A program made the translations under genes and the position numbers. Shown in pieces: positions 55,484 to 63,979 of a stretch of DNA of 64,000 nt (within the stretch, counting starts at the first letter, position 1; every line of letters starts with the position of its first letter). The stretch spans positions 240,756 through 304,755 of the forward strand of contig NZ_BNBL01000010.1 in the NCBI RefSeq assembly GCF_014655595.1, given 5' to 3'. The stretch is from Streptomyces griseocarneus (GTDB lineage: Bacteria; Actinomycetota; Actinomycetes; Streptomycetales; Streptomycetaceae). The notes beneath the pieces were generated by a model. That model saw only the letters and a program-made list of their open reading frames with translations, was not told the origin of the DNA and did not search any database.

Positions 55484-57004
55484 TCAGCCCAGGTCGCCGT
55501 CGGCGGTGCGCTCCGCCAGCCGGACCAGGGTGCGCACCGAGGAGCCGGTGCCGCCCTTGGGGGTGTAGCCGAAGGGGGCCTTCTCGTGGAAGGCGGGGCC
55601 CGCGATGTCCAGGTGCGCCCAGGCGATGCCCTCGCCCACGAACTCCTGCAGGAAGACACCGGCCACCAGACCGCCGCCCATGCGCTCGCCGATGTTGGCC
55701 ATGTCGGCCACCGGGGATTCCATGGACTTGCGCAGCTCGACGGGGAGCGGCATCGGCCACGCCTGCTCGCCGACCTCCTCGGCGATCTCGTACAGCGAGG
55801 TGCGGAACGCGTCGTCGTTGGCCATGACGCCGAAGGTGCGGTCGCCGAGCGCGACGACCATGGCACCCGTGAGGGTGGCGACGTCCACGATCGCGTCCGG
55901 GTTCTCCTCCGAGGCGCGGGTCAGCGCGTCGGCCAGCACCAGGCGGCCCTCGGCGTCGGTGTTCAGCACCTCGACCGTCGTGCCGCTGTACATCCGCAGC
56001 ACGTCGCCCGGACGGGTGGCGTTGCCGGAGGGCATGTTCTCCGCGAGGGCCAGCCAGCCGGTGACGTTGACCTTCAGGCCGAGCCGGGCGACGGCGAGGA
56101 CCGCGCCGAGGACGGCGGCGGCGCCGGCCATGTCGCACTTCATGGTCTCGTTGTGGCCGGCCGGCTTCAGGGAGATGCCGCCCGAGTCGTAGGTGATGCC
56201 CTTGCCGACCAGCGCGAGGGTCTTCTCCGCCTTGGGGTGGGTGTAGGCGACGCGCACCAGGCGCGGCGGGTTGACCGAGCCCTGGCCGACGCCCATCAGA
56301 CCGCCGAAGCCGCCCTTGAGCAGCGCCTTCTCGTCCAGCACCTCGACCTTGAGGCCGAACTCCTTGCCCGCGGCCTGGGCCTGGGCGGCGAACGACTTCG
56401 GGTTGAGGTCGTTGGGGGACATGTTGACCAGGTCGCGCGCGCGGTTGACCTCGGCGGCCACGGCGGTGGCGCGCTCGACGGCGGCCTTGAACGCCTTGTC
56501 GCGCGGCTTGCCGCCCAGGATCGCGGCCTCGGCCAGCGGGGCGTTCTTCGCGGGCTTCTCGTCCTTGCCGCCGCGGTAGGCGGTGAAGGAGTACGCGCCC
56601 AGGATGGCGCCCTCGCCGATCGCGGCGGCGGACTCGGCGTCCTCGACGGGCAGGGCGAACGCGGCCTTCTTCGAGCCGGCCAGCGCACGGGCCGCCACAC
56701 CGGCGGCGCGGCGCAGCGCCTCCTCGTCGAAGGCGTCGCCCTCGGCGGGCAGGTCACCGAGGCCGACCGCCAGCACCACCGGGGCCTTGAAGCCGGAGGG
56801 GGCGGGCAGCTTGGTGACCTCCCCCTCGCCGCCGGAGCCGCCGAGGGTCTCCACGACGGCGGCCAGCCGGCCGTCGAAGGCCTGGTCCACGGCTTCGGCA
56901 CCGGGCGCGGCGACGAGGCCCTTCGGGCCCTTCGCCACACCGATGACGACGGCGTCCGCGCGCAGCGTCGCCGCACTGGAAGTGCTGAGAGTCAGAGCAG
57001 TCAC
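55484..57004 (-). CDS. pepA: Leucyl aminopeptidase (M17)
   Basis: 506 residues. The M17 signature NTDAEGRLVLADAL is present, and KGITYDSGGISLKPAG holds the first metal-binding Lys and Asp. It removes N-terminal residues from peptides in the cytoplasm, as a hexamer with two metal ions per subunit. The N-terminal macro-like domain is complete. GTG 57004. It lies 139 bases beyond cobS on the same strand, with no sign of a shared role. Confidence 0.96.
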   Translation of the reverse strand: MTALTLSTSSAATLRADAVVIGVAKGPKGLVAAPGAEAVDQAFDGRLAAVVETLGGSGGEGEVTKLPAPSGFKAPVVLAVGLGDLPAEGDAFDEEALRRAAGVAARALAGSKKAAFALPVEDAESAAAIGEGAILGAYSFTAYRGGKDEKPAKNAPLAEAAILGGKPRDKAFKAAVERATAVAAEVNRARDLVNMSPNDLNPKSFAAQAQAAGKEFGLKVEVLDEKALLKGGFGGLMGVGQGSVNPPRLVRVAYTHPKAEKTLALVGKGITYDSGGISLKPAGHNETMKCDMAGAAAVLGAVLAVARLGLKVNVTGWLALAENMPSGNATRPGDVLRMYSGTTVEVLNTDAEGRLVLADALTRASEENPDAIVDVATLTGAMVVALGDRTFGVMANDDAFRTSLYEIAEEVGEQAWPMPLPVELRKSMESPVADMANIGERMGGGLVAGVFLQEFVGEGIAWAHLDIAGPAFHEKAPFGYTPKGGTGSSVRTLVRLAERTADGDLG

Positions 57005-57143
57005 GGTGGTGGGTGTCCCTACTTCCGTCGAGTTCTCGGCCGTGGACGGTGGTCCGGCCGCACCTTGCGCATCGTATGCGCCGTGCTGGGGCCGCCAGGG
57101 CCCGGGCCATCCGGCACGCGAGAGCGTATCGGGGCGGGAGCGG

Positions 57144-57947
57144 TCAGCCCAGTGCCAGGACGACCAGCGCGCACGTCGCCGCGGTCTCCGCCAGGGCGCC
57201 GAACACGTCGCCGGTCACACCGCCGAACCGGCGCCGGCAGCGCCGCAGCAGCGACTCGGCGGCGGCCAGGGCGAGCAGCACGGCCGCCGCCCCCTGGGCC
57301 GCCCGGAAGGGGCCGTCCGCCGTGCAGGCAGAGGCTCCCGCGGCCGCGGCGGCGCCCAGCGCGGCCACGGCCCACGCGGCCCGTACGGGCACCACGCCCG
57401 CCACCGCCGCGCCCAGTCCCTCGGGCCGCGCGGCGGGCACGCCCGCCCGGGCGGCCAGGGTCAGGGCGCAGCGCGCGGCGAGGGCGGCGACGACCGCCGC
57501 GACCGCGCCGCGTGTCCAACTGGCCGCGTACAACTGCGCGAGGACGGCCACCTGGGCGAGCAGGGTGAGCAGCAGGGTGACGACGCCGAAGGGGCCGATG
57601 TCCGACCGCTTCATCACGCGCAGCGCGTCCTCGGCCGGCTTGCCGCTGCCCAGCCCGTCGGCCACGTCCGCCAGCCCGTCCAGGTGCAGCCCCCGGGTGA
57701 GCACGGCGCCGGTCGCGACGGCGGCCACGGCGGCGAGCGCCGGGCCGGCCCCGAGCAGCAGGAGCAGGACCGAGGCGGCGGCCGCGCAGCCGCCCACGAC
57801 GAGCCCGGCCAGGGGCGCCGCCAGCATCCCGCCGCGGGCGGCCGGGCGGTCCCAGCGGGTGAGGGGGACGGGCAGCACGGTGAGGGTGCCGAACGCGAAG
57901 CGCAGGGCGTCGCCGAGGCTTGCCCGGGCGGTGGTCGTGTCGGTCAT
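57144..57947 (-). CDS. cobS: Adenosylcobinamide-GDP ribazoletransferase
   Basis: 267 residues, about seven hydrophobic segments. LTVLPVP near the start and TRGLHLDGLADVADGLG with the conserved Asp pair, then MKRSDIGPFGVVTLL, are the CobS motifs. It joins adenosylcobinamide-GDP with alpha-ribazole (phosphate) at the membrane, the last assembly step of cobalamin. CobT and CobU, which make its two substrates, are encoded 4-6 kb away on the same strand, but three other genes lie between. The region upstream is short and shows no clear cobalamin riboswitch. Confidence 0.95.
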   Translation of the reverse strand: MTDTTTARASLGDALRFAFGTLTVLPVPLTRWDRPAARGGMLAAPLAGLVVGGCAAAASVLLLLLGAGPALAAVAAVATGAVLTRGLHLDGLADVADGLGSGKPAEDALRVMKRSDIGPFGVVTLLLTLLAQVAVLAQLYAASWTRGAVAAVVAALAARCALTLAARAGVPAARPEGLGAAVAGVVPVRAAWAVAALGAAAAAGASACTADGPFRAAQGAAAVLLALAAAESLLRRCRRRFGGVTGDVFGALAETAATCALVVLALG

Positions 57948-58019
57948 CGCGGGCAGGGTATCCCGGCGCCCGCGGCAGTACTTTTGCGGGGAGAGCGGGG
58001 GTACGGGAGCGGGAGTCTC

Positions 58020-58757
58020 ATGGGTCACTGGCTGGCACGCAACATCGTCGAGCCGGGCAAGCTGCCGCTGCTGCTGGCGCTGACCGCGTTCGTGCTGACG
58101 TTCCTGGTGACCCGGGTCATCACCCGGCTGATCCGGGCCGGGAAGGGGCCGTTCCGCAACATCCGGCCGGGCGGGATGCACGTCCACCACGTGGTGCCGG
58201 GCGTGGTGCTGATGGTGGTCGGCGGCTTCGGCGCGGTGGCCGAGGGCCGGCACGGCTTCGGGGCGTCGGCGGCGGCCGTGCTGTTCGGCATGGGCGCCGG
58301 GCTGGTGCTGGACGAGTTCGCGCTCGTGCTCCACCTGGACGACGTCTACTGGACCGAGCAGGGCCGCAAGAGCGTGGAGATAGTGGTCCTGACCGCCGCG
58401 CTGGTGGCGCTGGTGCTCCTGGGCTTCTCGCCGTTCGGGGTGAACGAGCTGACGCCGGACGAGCTGCAGAACCGCACCATCGTGGTGACCAACACCCTCG
58501 TCAACTTCCTGCTGGCGCTGTTCGCCCTGGCCAAGGGCAAGCCGCGGCTCGCGCTGATCGGCGCGGTGGTGCCGCTGGTGGCCATCGTGGCGGCGGTGCG
58601 GCTGGCCCGGCCGGGGTCACCGTGGGCGCGGCGCTTCTACCGGCACCGGCCCCGCGCCCGGCGCCGCGCGCGGGTGCGGGCGTACCGGCACGACGCGCGC
58701 TGGTCGGCGGTGCGCCACAGGGTTCACGATCTGGTGGCGGGCGCGCCGGACCGCTGA
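58020..58757 (+). CDS. Conserved integral membrane protein
   Basis: 245 residues, five or six transmembrane helices. Conserved-looking segments are GPFRNIRPGGMHVHHVVPG, in short GMHVHHVVPG, FALVLHLDDVYWTEQGR, in short HLDDVYW, and a basic C-terminal tail rich in Arg. The paired His and Asp in membrane-proximal loops could bind a metal or act in catalysis, but I do not recognise an activity. Homologues occur widely in actinobacteria by my recollection. ATG 58020 has GGAG four bases upstream. The 3' end overlaps the convergent gene by 34 bases. Confidence 0.75.
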   Translation: MGHWLARNIVEPGKLPLLLALTAFVLTFLVTRVITRLIRAGKGPFRNIRPGGMHVHHVVPGVVLMVVGGFGAVAEGRHGFGASAAAVLFGMGAGLVLDEFALVLHLDDVYWTEQGRKSVEIVVLTAALVALVLLGFSPFGVNELTPDELQNRTIVVTNTLVNFLLALFALAKGKPRLALIGAVVPLVAIVAAVRLARPGSPWARRFYRHRPRARRRARVRAYRHDARWSAVRHRVHDLVAGAPDR

Positions 58758-59443
58758 CCCGGCTGCCGGTGGGCGTCGCGGCGGGGCTTGCCGCGCCGCC
58801 GCAGCTCGTCCAGGCCGCACACCACGAGCATCGCGGCGACGGCGGCGATGTGCTCCTTGCCCGCCAGGTTGGGCTTGAGGAACACCTCCACCACCATGGC
58901 GAGCACCACCAGGGAGCAGGTGAACCAGGCGCGGTAGCGCCAGGTGACGTACATCGCCAGGCCCACGACCGCCGCCGACGGACCGGTGTCGATGACCCTC
59001 GCGGCCTCGGGCGGCAGCCCGAACGGCGAGTCCGGGCCGATGGCCACGGCCAGCCGGGCGTACATCGTCCCCGCGAGGGTGGCGACGTACGCGACGGCCA
59101 GCGTGCGCCACCGGCCCACCGCGCACTCGGCGATGCCGAAGACGATCAGGACCTGGGCCAGCGCCCCCCACACCGGCAGGTCGAGCGCGGGCACGAACAG
59201 CGACAGCGGCGTGCGCAGCAGCGCGACCCACCAGGGCAGCTGGGCCTGTACGGAGCCCACCCGCTGGACGGGGCCGAAGCCCCAGGGCTGGTTCTGGACG
59301 ATCTGGAAGACCGCGGTGAGGGCCACGGCCGAGAGCGTCATGGGGACGGCCCTCAGCCGCCGGCGGGAGAGGGTCCCCCACACGGCGGAACACAGTGGAC
59401 CCCATTCGGTGCGCGCGGCGCGGAGCAGCGCCGCGCGGTTCAT
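58724..59443 (-). CDS. Rhomboid-like membrane protein
   Basis: 239 residues with six hydrophobic segments. ALAQVLIVFGIAECAVGRWRTL then DTGPSAAVVGLAMYV, together with the HI pair in GKEHIAAVAAML, fit the rhomboid-like fold used by actinobacteria; the expected G-x-S-x is present as DTGPSAAV, so activity is possible but unproven. ATG 59443 overlaps the stop of the DUF2156 gene by four bases (ATGA), and GGAGAG lies upstream, so it is the second gene of a coupled pair. The 3' end overlaps the convergent membrane-protein gene by 34 bases. Confidence 0.75.
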   Translation of the reverse strand: MNRAALLRAARTEWGPLCSAVWGTLSRRRLRAVPMTLSAVALTAVFQIVQNQPWGFGPVQRVGSVQAQLPWWVALLRTPLSLFVPALDLPVWGALAQVLIVFGIAECAVGRWRTLAVAYVATLAGTMYARLAVAIGPDSPFGLPPEAARVIDTGPSAAVVGLAMYVTWRYRAWFTCSLVVLAMVVEVFLKPNLAGKEHIAAVAAMLVVCGLDELRRRGKPRRDAHRQPGQRSGAPATRS

Positions 59444-61206
59444 CGCCGGCTCTCCAGATGCTTGCGGTTGAGCCACTTGGGCAGGCCGGGGGCCTCCAGG
59501 AAGCCCTCGGCGCGGGCGCTGGCGATGCCGATGCGCAGCAGGTCACTGCTCTTCTCGAACAGCATGAAACGAGGCTCCCAGATGGGGCGGTACTTCGCAT
59601 TTGCTCGGTAGAGCGATTCGATCTGCCACCAGCGGGAGAAGAAGCTCAGCAGCGAGCGCCACATCCGCAGCACCGGGCCCGCGCCGAGCTTCGAACCGCG
59701 CTCGAAGACGGAGCGGAACATCGCGAAGTTCAGCGACACCTGGGTGATGCCCAGCGACCTCGCCCGCTGGAGCAGTTCGATGACCATGAACTCCATCAGG
59801 CCGTTCTCGGAGTCCCGGTCACGGCGCATCAGGTCCAGCGACAGGCCCTTGGGGCCCCAGGGCACGAAGCTCAGCACGGCGCGCAACTCGCCGTCGCCGT
59901 CATGGCACTCCAGCATCACGCAGCGGCCGTCGTCCGGGTCGCCGAGGCGGCCCAGCGCCATGGAGAAGCCGCGCTCGGTCGCGCCGTCGCGCCAGTCGTC
60001 GGCGCGGCGCAGCAGCTCGGCCATCTCCTCCTCGGGGATGTCCTCGTGCCGCCGGACGGTGACGGTGTACCCGGCGCGCTTGACCCGGTTGTAGGCCTGG
60101 CGAACGGTCCGCATCGCCCGGCCCTCGAGGGTGAACTCGGCGGTGTCCACGATCGCCTCGTCGCCCAGCTCCAGGGCGTCCAGGCCGTGCCGGGCGTAGA
60201 TCGTGCCGCCCTCCTCGCTCGCGCCCATCACGGCCGGGATCCAGCCGTGCTCGCGCGCCTCGGTCAGCCACGGCTCGATGGCCCCGGGCCAGGCCTCGGG
60301 GTCGCCGATGGGATCGCCGGAGGCCAGCGAGACGCCGCCGACGACGCGGTAGGTGACCGCCGCCTTGCCGGAGGGGGACCAGATGACGCTCTTCTCGCGG
60401 CGCAGGGCGAAGTAGCCCAGCGAGTCGCGGTCGCCCCACCGCTCGAGCAGGCCGCGCAGGCGCGACTCGTCCTCGGCGGTGAGCGGGTCGGTGGCGCGGC
60501 GGGAGCGGAAGGCCGCGAACAGCACCAGGATCAGCAGCGCCGTGCTCATCACGTTGATGACGACGTTGACCCACCCGGGAGGGGCGATGCCGGCGTAGCG
60601 CTGGTCGTCGGCGGCGATCGAGACCAGCCGCATGACGCCGTAGTGCCAGCGGTCCAGGAACGTCGAGCGCTGCTCGTCGGTGGACTCGTTGGTGACGGTG
60701 ACCAGGCCGGCGGCGAGCAGCGAGGTGACGAGCAGGCCGACGGCGGCGACGGCGGTGGCCAGCCTGGGGTTGGAGCGGTCGCCCTTGGCGTAGAACTCGC
60801 GGCGGCCCACCAGCAGCGAGAGCACGAACAGCGCGGTGACCACCAGCGAGAACCAGTTCAGGCCGTGCCTGCGGAACTCCGGGAAGAGCATCACGAACGC
60901 CAGGAGCAGCAGGAGCAGCCCGGACAGCACCAGGTTGAGGATCCACGCGGCCCGCTTGCGCCGGCGCATGGTGATCGCCAGGAACAGCGACACCACCGCC
61001 GGGGCGAAGCCGGCCGACAGCAGATAGGGAGTGAAGAACTCGTCGACGTTGTGCCGCCGGACGTCGGCGCCGAAGGACACCCAGACCGCGCCGAGCAGAT
61101 TGACGAACGTAACGGCACGCAGGTACCACACGGCGAACGACGCGGCGCGCCGCTGCCAGGGGCCGCCGCGGGCGCCCTCATCCGGAGTCAAGCGGACATC
61201 TCCCAT
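59440..61206 (-). CDS. MprF-like DUF2156 (phosphatidylglycerol lysyltransferase-type) protein
   Basis: 588 residues. Six or seven N-terminal transmembrane helices precede a cytoplasmic double-GNAT domain (about 250-588) of the DUF2156/LPG synthase C-terminal family: GDPIGDPEAWPGAI, MRTVRQAYNRVKRAG and VSLNFAMFRSVFERG are its conserved parts. Such proteins transfer aminoacyl groups from tRNA to lipids or related acceptors; the full MprF flippase is not present here, so the product is uncertain. The next gene is coupled by a four-base overlap. Confidence 0.85.
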   Translation of the reverse strand: MGDVRLTPDEGARGGPWQRRAASFAVWYLRAVTFVNLLGAVWVSFGADVRRHNVDEFFTPYLLSAGFAPAVVSLFLAITMRRRKRAAWILNLVLSGLLLLLLAFVMLFPEFRRHGLNWFSLVVTALFVLSLLVGRREFYAKGDRSNPRLATAVAAVGLLVTSLLAAGLVTVTNESTDEQRSTFLDRWHYGVMRLVSIAADDQRYAGIAPPGWVNVVINVMSTALLILVLFAAFRSRRATDPLTAEDESRLRGLLERWGDRDSLGYFALRREKSVIWSPSGKAAVTYRVVGGVSLASGDPIGDPEAWPGAIEPWLTEAREHGWIPAVMGASEEGGTIYARHGLDALELGDEAIVDTAEFTLEGRAMRTVRQAYNRVKRAGYTVTVRRHEDIPEEEMAELLRRADDWRDGATERGFSMALGRLGDPDDGRCVMLECHDGDGELRAVLSFVPWGPKGLSLDLMRRDRDSENGLMEFMVIELLQRARSLGITQVSLNFAMFRSVFERGSKLGAGPVLRMWRSLLSFFSRWWQIESLYRANAKYRPIWEPRFMLFEKSSDLLRIGIASARAEGFLEAPGLPKWLNRKHLESRR

Positions 61207-61282
61207 GAAAATTGATCATATGGGGCTCTTGTGCGGCGGAATCCGGGCGCTCGCGACGATCGCCGGTGGCTCACCGGCGTCG

Positions 61283-62329
61283 TCAGGAGCGCTCGGGGAG
61301 CTCCGCCGCCAGGGCCGCGGCCGCCTGTACCAACGGCAGAGCCAGCAGCGCCCCTGTCCCCTCGCCCACTGTGACGCCGTGGTCGAGCAGAGGGTTGAGC
61401 GCCATCCGGTCAAGGGCCTTCGCCTGCGCCGGATCGCCGCTCGCCTGCCCGGCCAGCCACCAGTCGGGCGCCCGGAACGCCACCCGCTGGGCCACCAGCG
61501 CGCACGCCGCGGTGACCACGCCGTCCAGGATCACCGGGGTCCGGCGCACCGCGCTCTGCAGCAGGAAGCCGGTCATCGCCGCCAGGTCCGCGCCGCCCGT
61601 GGCGGCCAGCAGCTCCAGCTGGTCGCCCAGCACCGGGCGGGCCCGGCGCAGCCCGTCGCGGATCGCGGCGCACTTGCGCATCCACGCCAGGTCGTCGATG
61701 CCGAAGCCGCCGCGCCCGGTGACCACCGACGCGTCCGTGCCGCACAGCGCGCCCACCAGGATCCCGGCCGCCGTGGTGCCGCCCACGCTCAGGTCGCCGA
61801 GGACCACGAGGTCGGTGCCGGAGTCGGCCTCCTCGTCGGCCACGGCCATCCCGGCCCGGAACGCCTGCTCCGCCTCCTCGGCGGTCAGCGCGTCCTCGAT
61901 GTCGACGCGGCCCGAGCCGCGCCGCACCCGGTGCCGGGTGACGTCCTCGGGCAGGTCGGCCGCGTCGCAGTCGACGGACATGTCCACCACGCGCAGCCCG
62001 GCCCCGAACCGGCGGGCCAGCACGGCCGCCGGGCTCACCCCGTCGAGCACGGCCCGTACGAGCTCGTGCGCCCCGCCGGCCGGGCCGCCGGAGACGCCGA
62101 GCTTGGCGATGCCGTGGTCGCCCGCGAAGAGCAGCACCCTGGGCCGCTCCACCGGCTTCACGGGCAGGACGCCCTGCGCGGCGGCGAGCCACTCGCCGAG
62201 CTCGTCCAGCCGCCCCAGCGCGCCGGCCGGCGCGGCGAGCCGCTCGCGCCGTTCCTCGGCGTCCCGCCGGACGCCGGCGTCGGGGCGCTCGATCAGCGTG
62301 GCGAAGTCATCAAGATTCAGACTGCTCAT
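61283..62329 (-). CDS. cobT: Nicotinate-nucleotide-dimethylbenzimidazole phosphoribosyltransferase
   Basis: 348 residues. LLFAGDHGIAKLGVS, GDLSVGGTTAAGIL and the C-terminal GVTVGEGTGALLALPLV with the catalytic Glu are CobT landmarks. It makes alpha-ribazole phosphate from dimethylbenzimidazole and nicotinate mononucleotide, for the lower ligand of cobalamin. ATG 62329 lacks a strong ribosome site; GTG 62338 is an alternative. It follows cobU by 101 bases on the same strand. Confidence 0.95.
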   Translation of the reverse strand: MSSLNLDDFATLIERPDAGVRRDAEERRERLAAPAGALGRLDELGEWLAAAQGVLPVKPVERPRVLLFAGDHGIAKLGVSGGPAGGAHELVRAVLDGVSPAAVLARRFGAGLRVVDMSVDCDAADLPEDVTRHRVRRGSGRVDIEDALTAEEAEQAFRAGMAVADEEADSGTDLVVLGDLSVGGTTAAGILVGALCGTDASVVTGRGGFGIDDLAWMRKCAAIRDGLRRARPVLGDQLELLAATGGADLAAMTGFLLQSAVRRTPVILDGVVTAACALVAQRVAFRAPDWWLAGQASGDPAQAKALDRMALNPLLDHGVTVGEGTGALLALPLVQAAAALAAELPERS

Positions 62330-62430
62330 CCGCGACACACTACCCGTGGGGGGCCTGGGCAACCGGGGTTGCCGGGGGTTCGGACGGCGCGGCGCGGGCG
62401 CCCCTGGGGCGTGCGCTAGCCACGCAGCTC

Positions 62431-63630
62431 CTAGCCGCGCAGCGACAGCGCCTGCCCCGCCACCACCAGGACGACGTGTTCGCACTCGTCGCCCACGGCC
62501 GCGTTCAGCCGGCCCAGCTCGTCGCGGAAGCGGCGGCCCGACGCCGACGCCGGGACGACGCCCGAGCCGACCTCGTTGCTCACCACGACCACGGTGCGGC
62601 TCGTGGCGCGTATCGCGGCCACCAGCTCCCCGACCCGCCCGGCCAGCTCGGCCGCGCCGCCGTCGGCCCACCGGGCGTCGTCCCACGCGCCGGCGGAGTC
62701 CATCGCGTCGGTCAGCCACAGCGCCAGGCAGTCGATCAGCAGCGGCGGGCCCTGCGCCGCCAGCAGCGGCACCAGGTCGCAGGTCTCGGCCGTGCGCCAG
62801 GATCCCGGCCGCCGCTCGCGGTGGTGGGCCACCCGCGCCGCCCAGTCCGCGTCGCCCTCGCGCGTACCGCCCGTGGCGACGTAGAGCACCTCCGGGAACG
62901 ACTCCAGCCGCCGCTCGGCCTCCACCGACTTGCCCGAGCGCGCCCCGCCCACCACCAGCGTCCGCCGGGGCACGTCCGGCACGGCGTGGTAGTCGCCGAC
63001 GGCCAGCGTCGTGCCGTCCGGCACCGCACGGGCCCCCGCCGCCGCCAGCCGCCGGTGCAGCTCGGGCCCCGGCGGGACGTCGTGGTCCAGGTGCACCGCG
63101 ATCACGTCCGTGGTCGGCCCGACCGCGCCCACCTCCCGCAGCCGGGCCAGCGCGTCGGGCCGCCCGACGACGTCGAGCAGCACCATGTCGTACGGGCCGA
63201 CGTGCCCGGGCAGCCCGGCCGGGCCCCCGCCGGGCGCCAGGTACAGCAGCCGCTGCCCCTCCGGCGACGTCACCTCGTACCCCGTGCCCGGCGCGTCCAG
63301 CGCCATGGCCCGCACCCGGTGGCCGCTGATCACCGACAGCTCGCGCCCGTCGGGCACCCGGCCCGGCGCGGGCAGCCCGGCCGGGAACTCCACGGCGGGG
63401 CCGTCGTTGGGGTGCGAGAGCAGCACCTGCCGCACGCCCGCGATGGAGTGCCCGGCGCGGGCGGCGGCGAAGGCCGGGCCCGGGGTGAGGTCCAGCAGCA
63501 GCGCGTCGTCGACGAGCAGGGAGGTCGCCGCCCGCGCCTCGTCGCCGACGGCGACGGCACAGGCGGCGCAGGGGCAGCCGGGGCGCGGCAGCCCGTCGGG
63601 GGCTCCGGTGCCGAGGAGAGTGAGTTCCAC
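62431..63630 (-). CDS. cobU: MBL-fold/CobU fusion: adenosylcobinamide kinase and guanylyltransferase
   Basis: 399 residues in two parts. Residues 1 to about 220 resemble a metallo-beta-lactamase fold (MELTLLGTGAPDG and GPYDMVLLDVVG), but the metal motif H-x-H-x-D-H is replaced by LLSHPNDGP. From about 225 the CobU domain has the P-loop VVGGARSGKS, the GMP-accepting His in HHRERRPGSW and VSNEVGSGVVP. It phosphorylates adenosylcobinamide and adds GMP, giving the CobS substrate. Such fusions are known in Streptomyces. The N-terminal part probably has lost hydrolase activity. No riboswitch was recognised in the 114 bases upstream. Confidence 0.92.
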   Translation of the reverse strand: MELTLLGTGAPDGLPRPGCPCAACAVAVGDEARAATSLLVDDALLLDLTPGPAFAAARAGHSIAGVRQVLLSHPNDGPAVEFPAGLPAPGRVPDGRELSVISGHRVRAMALDAPGTGYEVTSPEGQRLLYLAPGGGPAGLPGHVGPYDMVLLDVVGRPDALARLREVGAVGPTTDVIAVHLDHDVPPGPELHRRLAAAGARAVPDGTTLAVGDYHAVPDVPRRTLVVGGARSGKSVEAERRLESFPEVLYVATGGTREGDADWAARVAHHRERRPGSWRTAETCDLVPLLAAQGPPLLIDCLALWLTDAMDSAGAWDDARWADGGAAELAGRVGELVAAIRATSRTVVVVSNEVGSGVVPASASGRRFRDELGRLNAAVGDECEHVVLVVAGQALSLRG

Positions 63631-63744
63631 CCCCTGATCGTCTCGCGTCCCCGCACGGCGGGCGCGCGGGGCTCACCCTTTCTCGTCCCTAACGGACCGT
63701 TAGGCTGCGACACGGACACTCACTTCAGCCCCCAGGAGGCGGAC

Positions 63745-63957
63745 ATGGTGTGGACGTGGCGGTTCGAGAAGGCCGACGGGAGCGAGACGCCCCCCGCGCT
63801 GGAGCCGGAGGAGTTCACGACCCAGGGTGACGCGGAGTCCTGGATCGGGGAGAACTGGAAGGACCTGCTGGAGGGCGGCGTCGACCAGGTGCGCCTCTTC
63901 GAGGACGACACGGAGATCTACGCGGGCCCGATGAGCCTGCACGCCGCCGCGGAGTGA
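63745..63957 (+). CDS. Small acidic conserved hypothetical protein
   Basis: 70 residues starting MVWTWRFEKADGSETP, with WIGENWKDLLEGGVDQVRLFED and many Asp/Glu. AGGAGG lies five bases before ATG 63745, a strong ribosome site. It has no signal or membrane segment. I recall similar short proteins in other actinobacteria, but no function. It is divergent from cobU and followed by a hairpin. Confidence 0.8.
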   Translation: MVWTWRFEKADGSETPPALEPEEFTTQGDAESWIGENWKDLLEGGVDQVRLFEDDTEIYAGPMSLHAAAE

Positions 63958-63979
63958 CGAACGCGCGAAGACCGCCGGC

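Noticed and set aside
63631..63744. A cobalamin riboswitch before cobU.
   Set aside because: The space is 114 bases, too short for a full riboswitch plus promoter, and no B12-box-like segment was seen.
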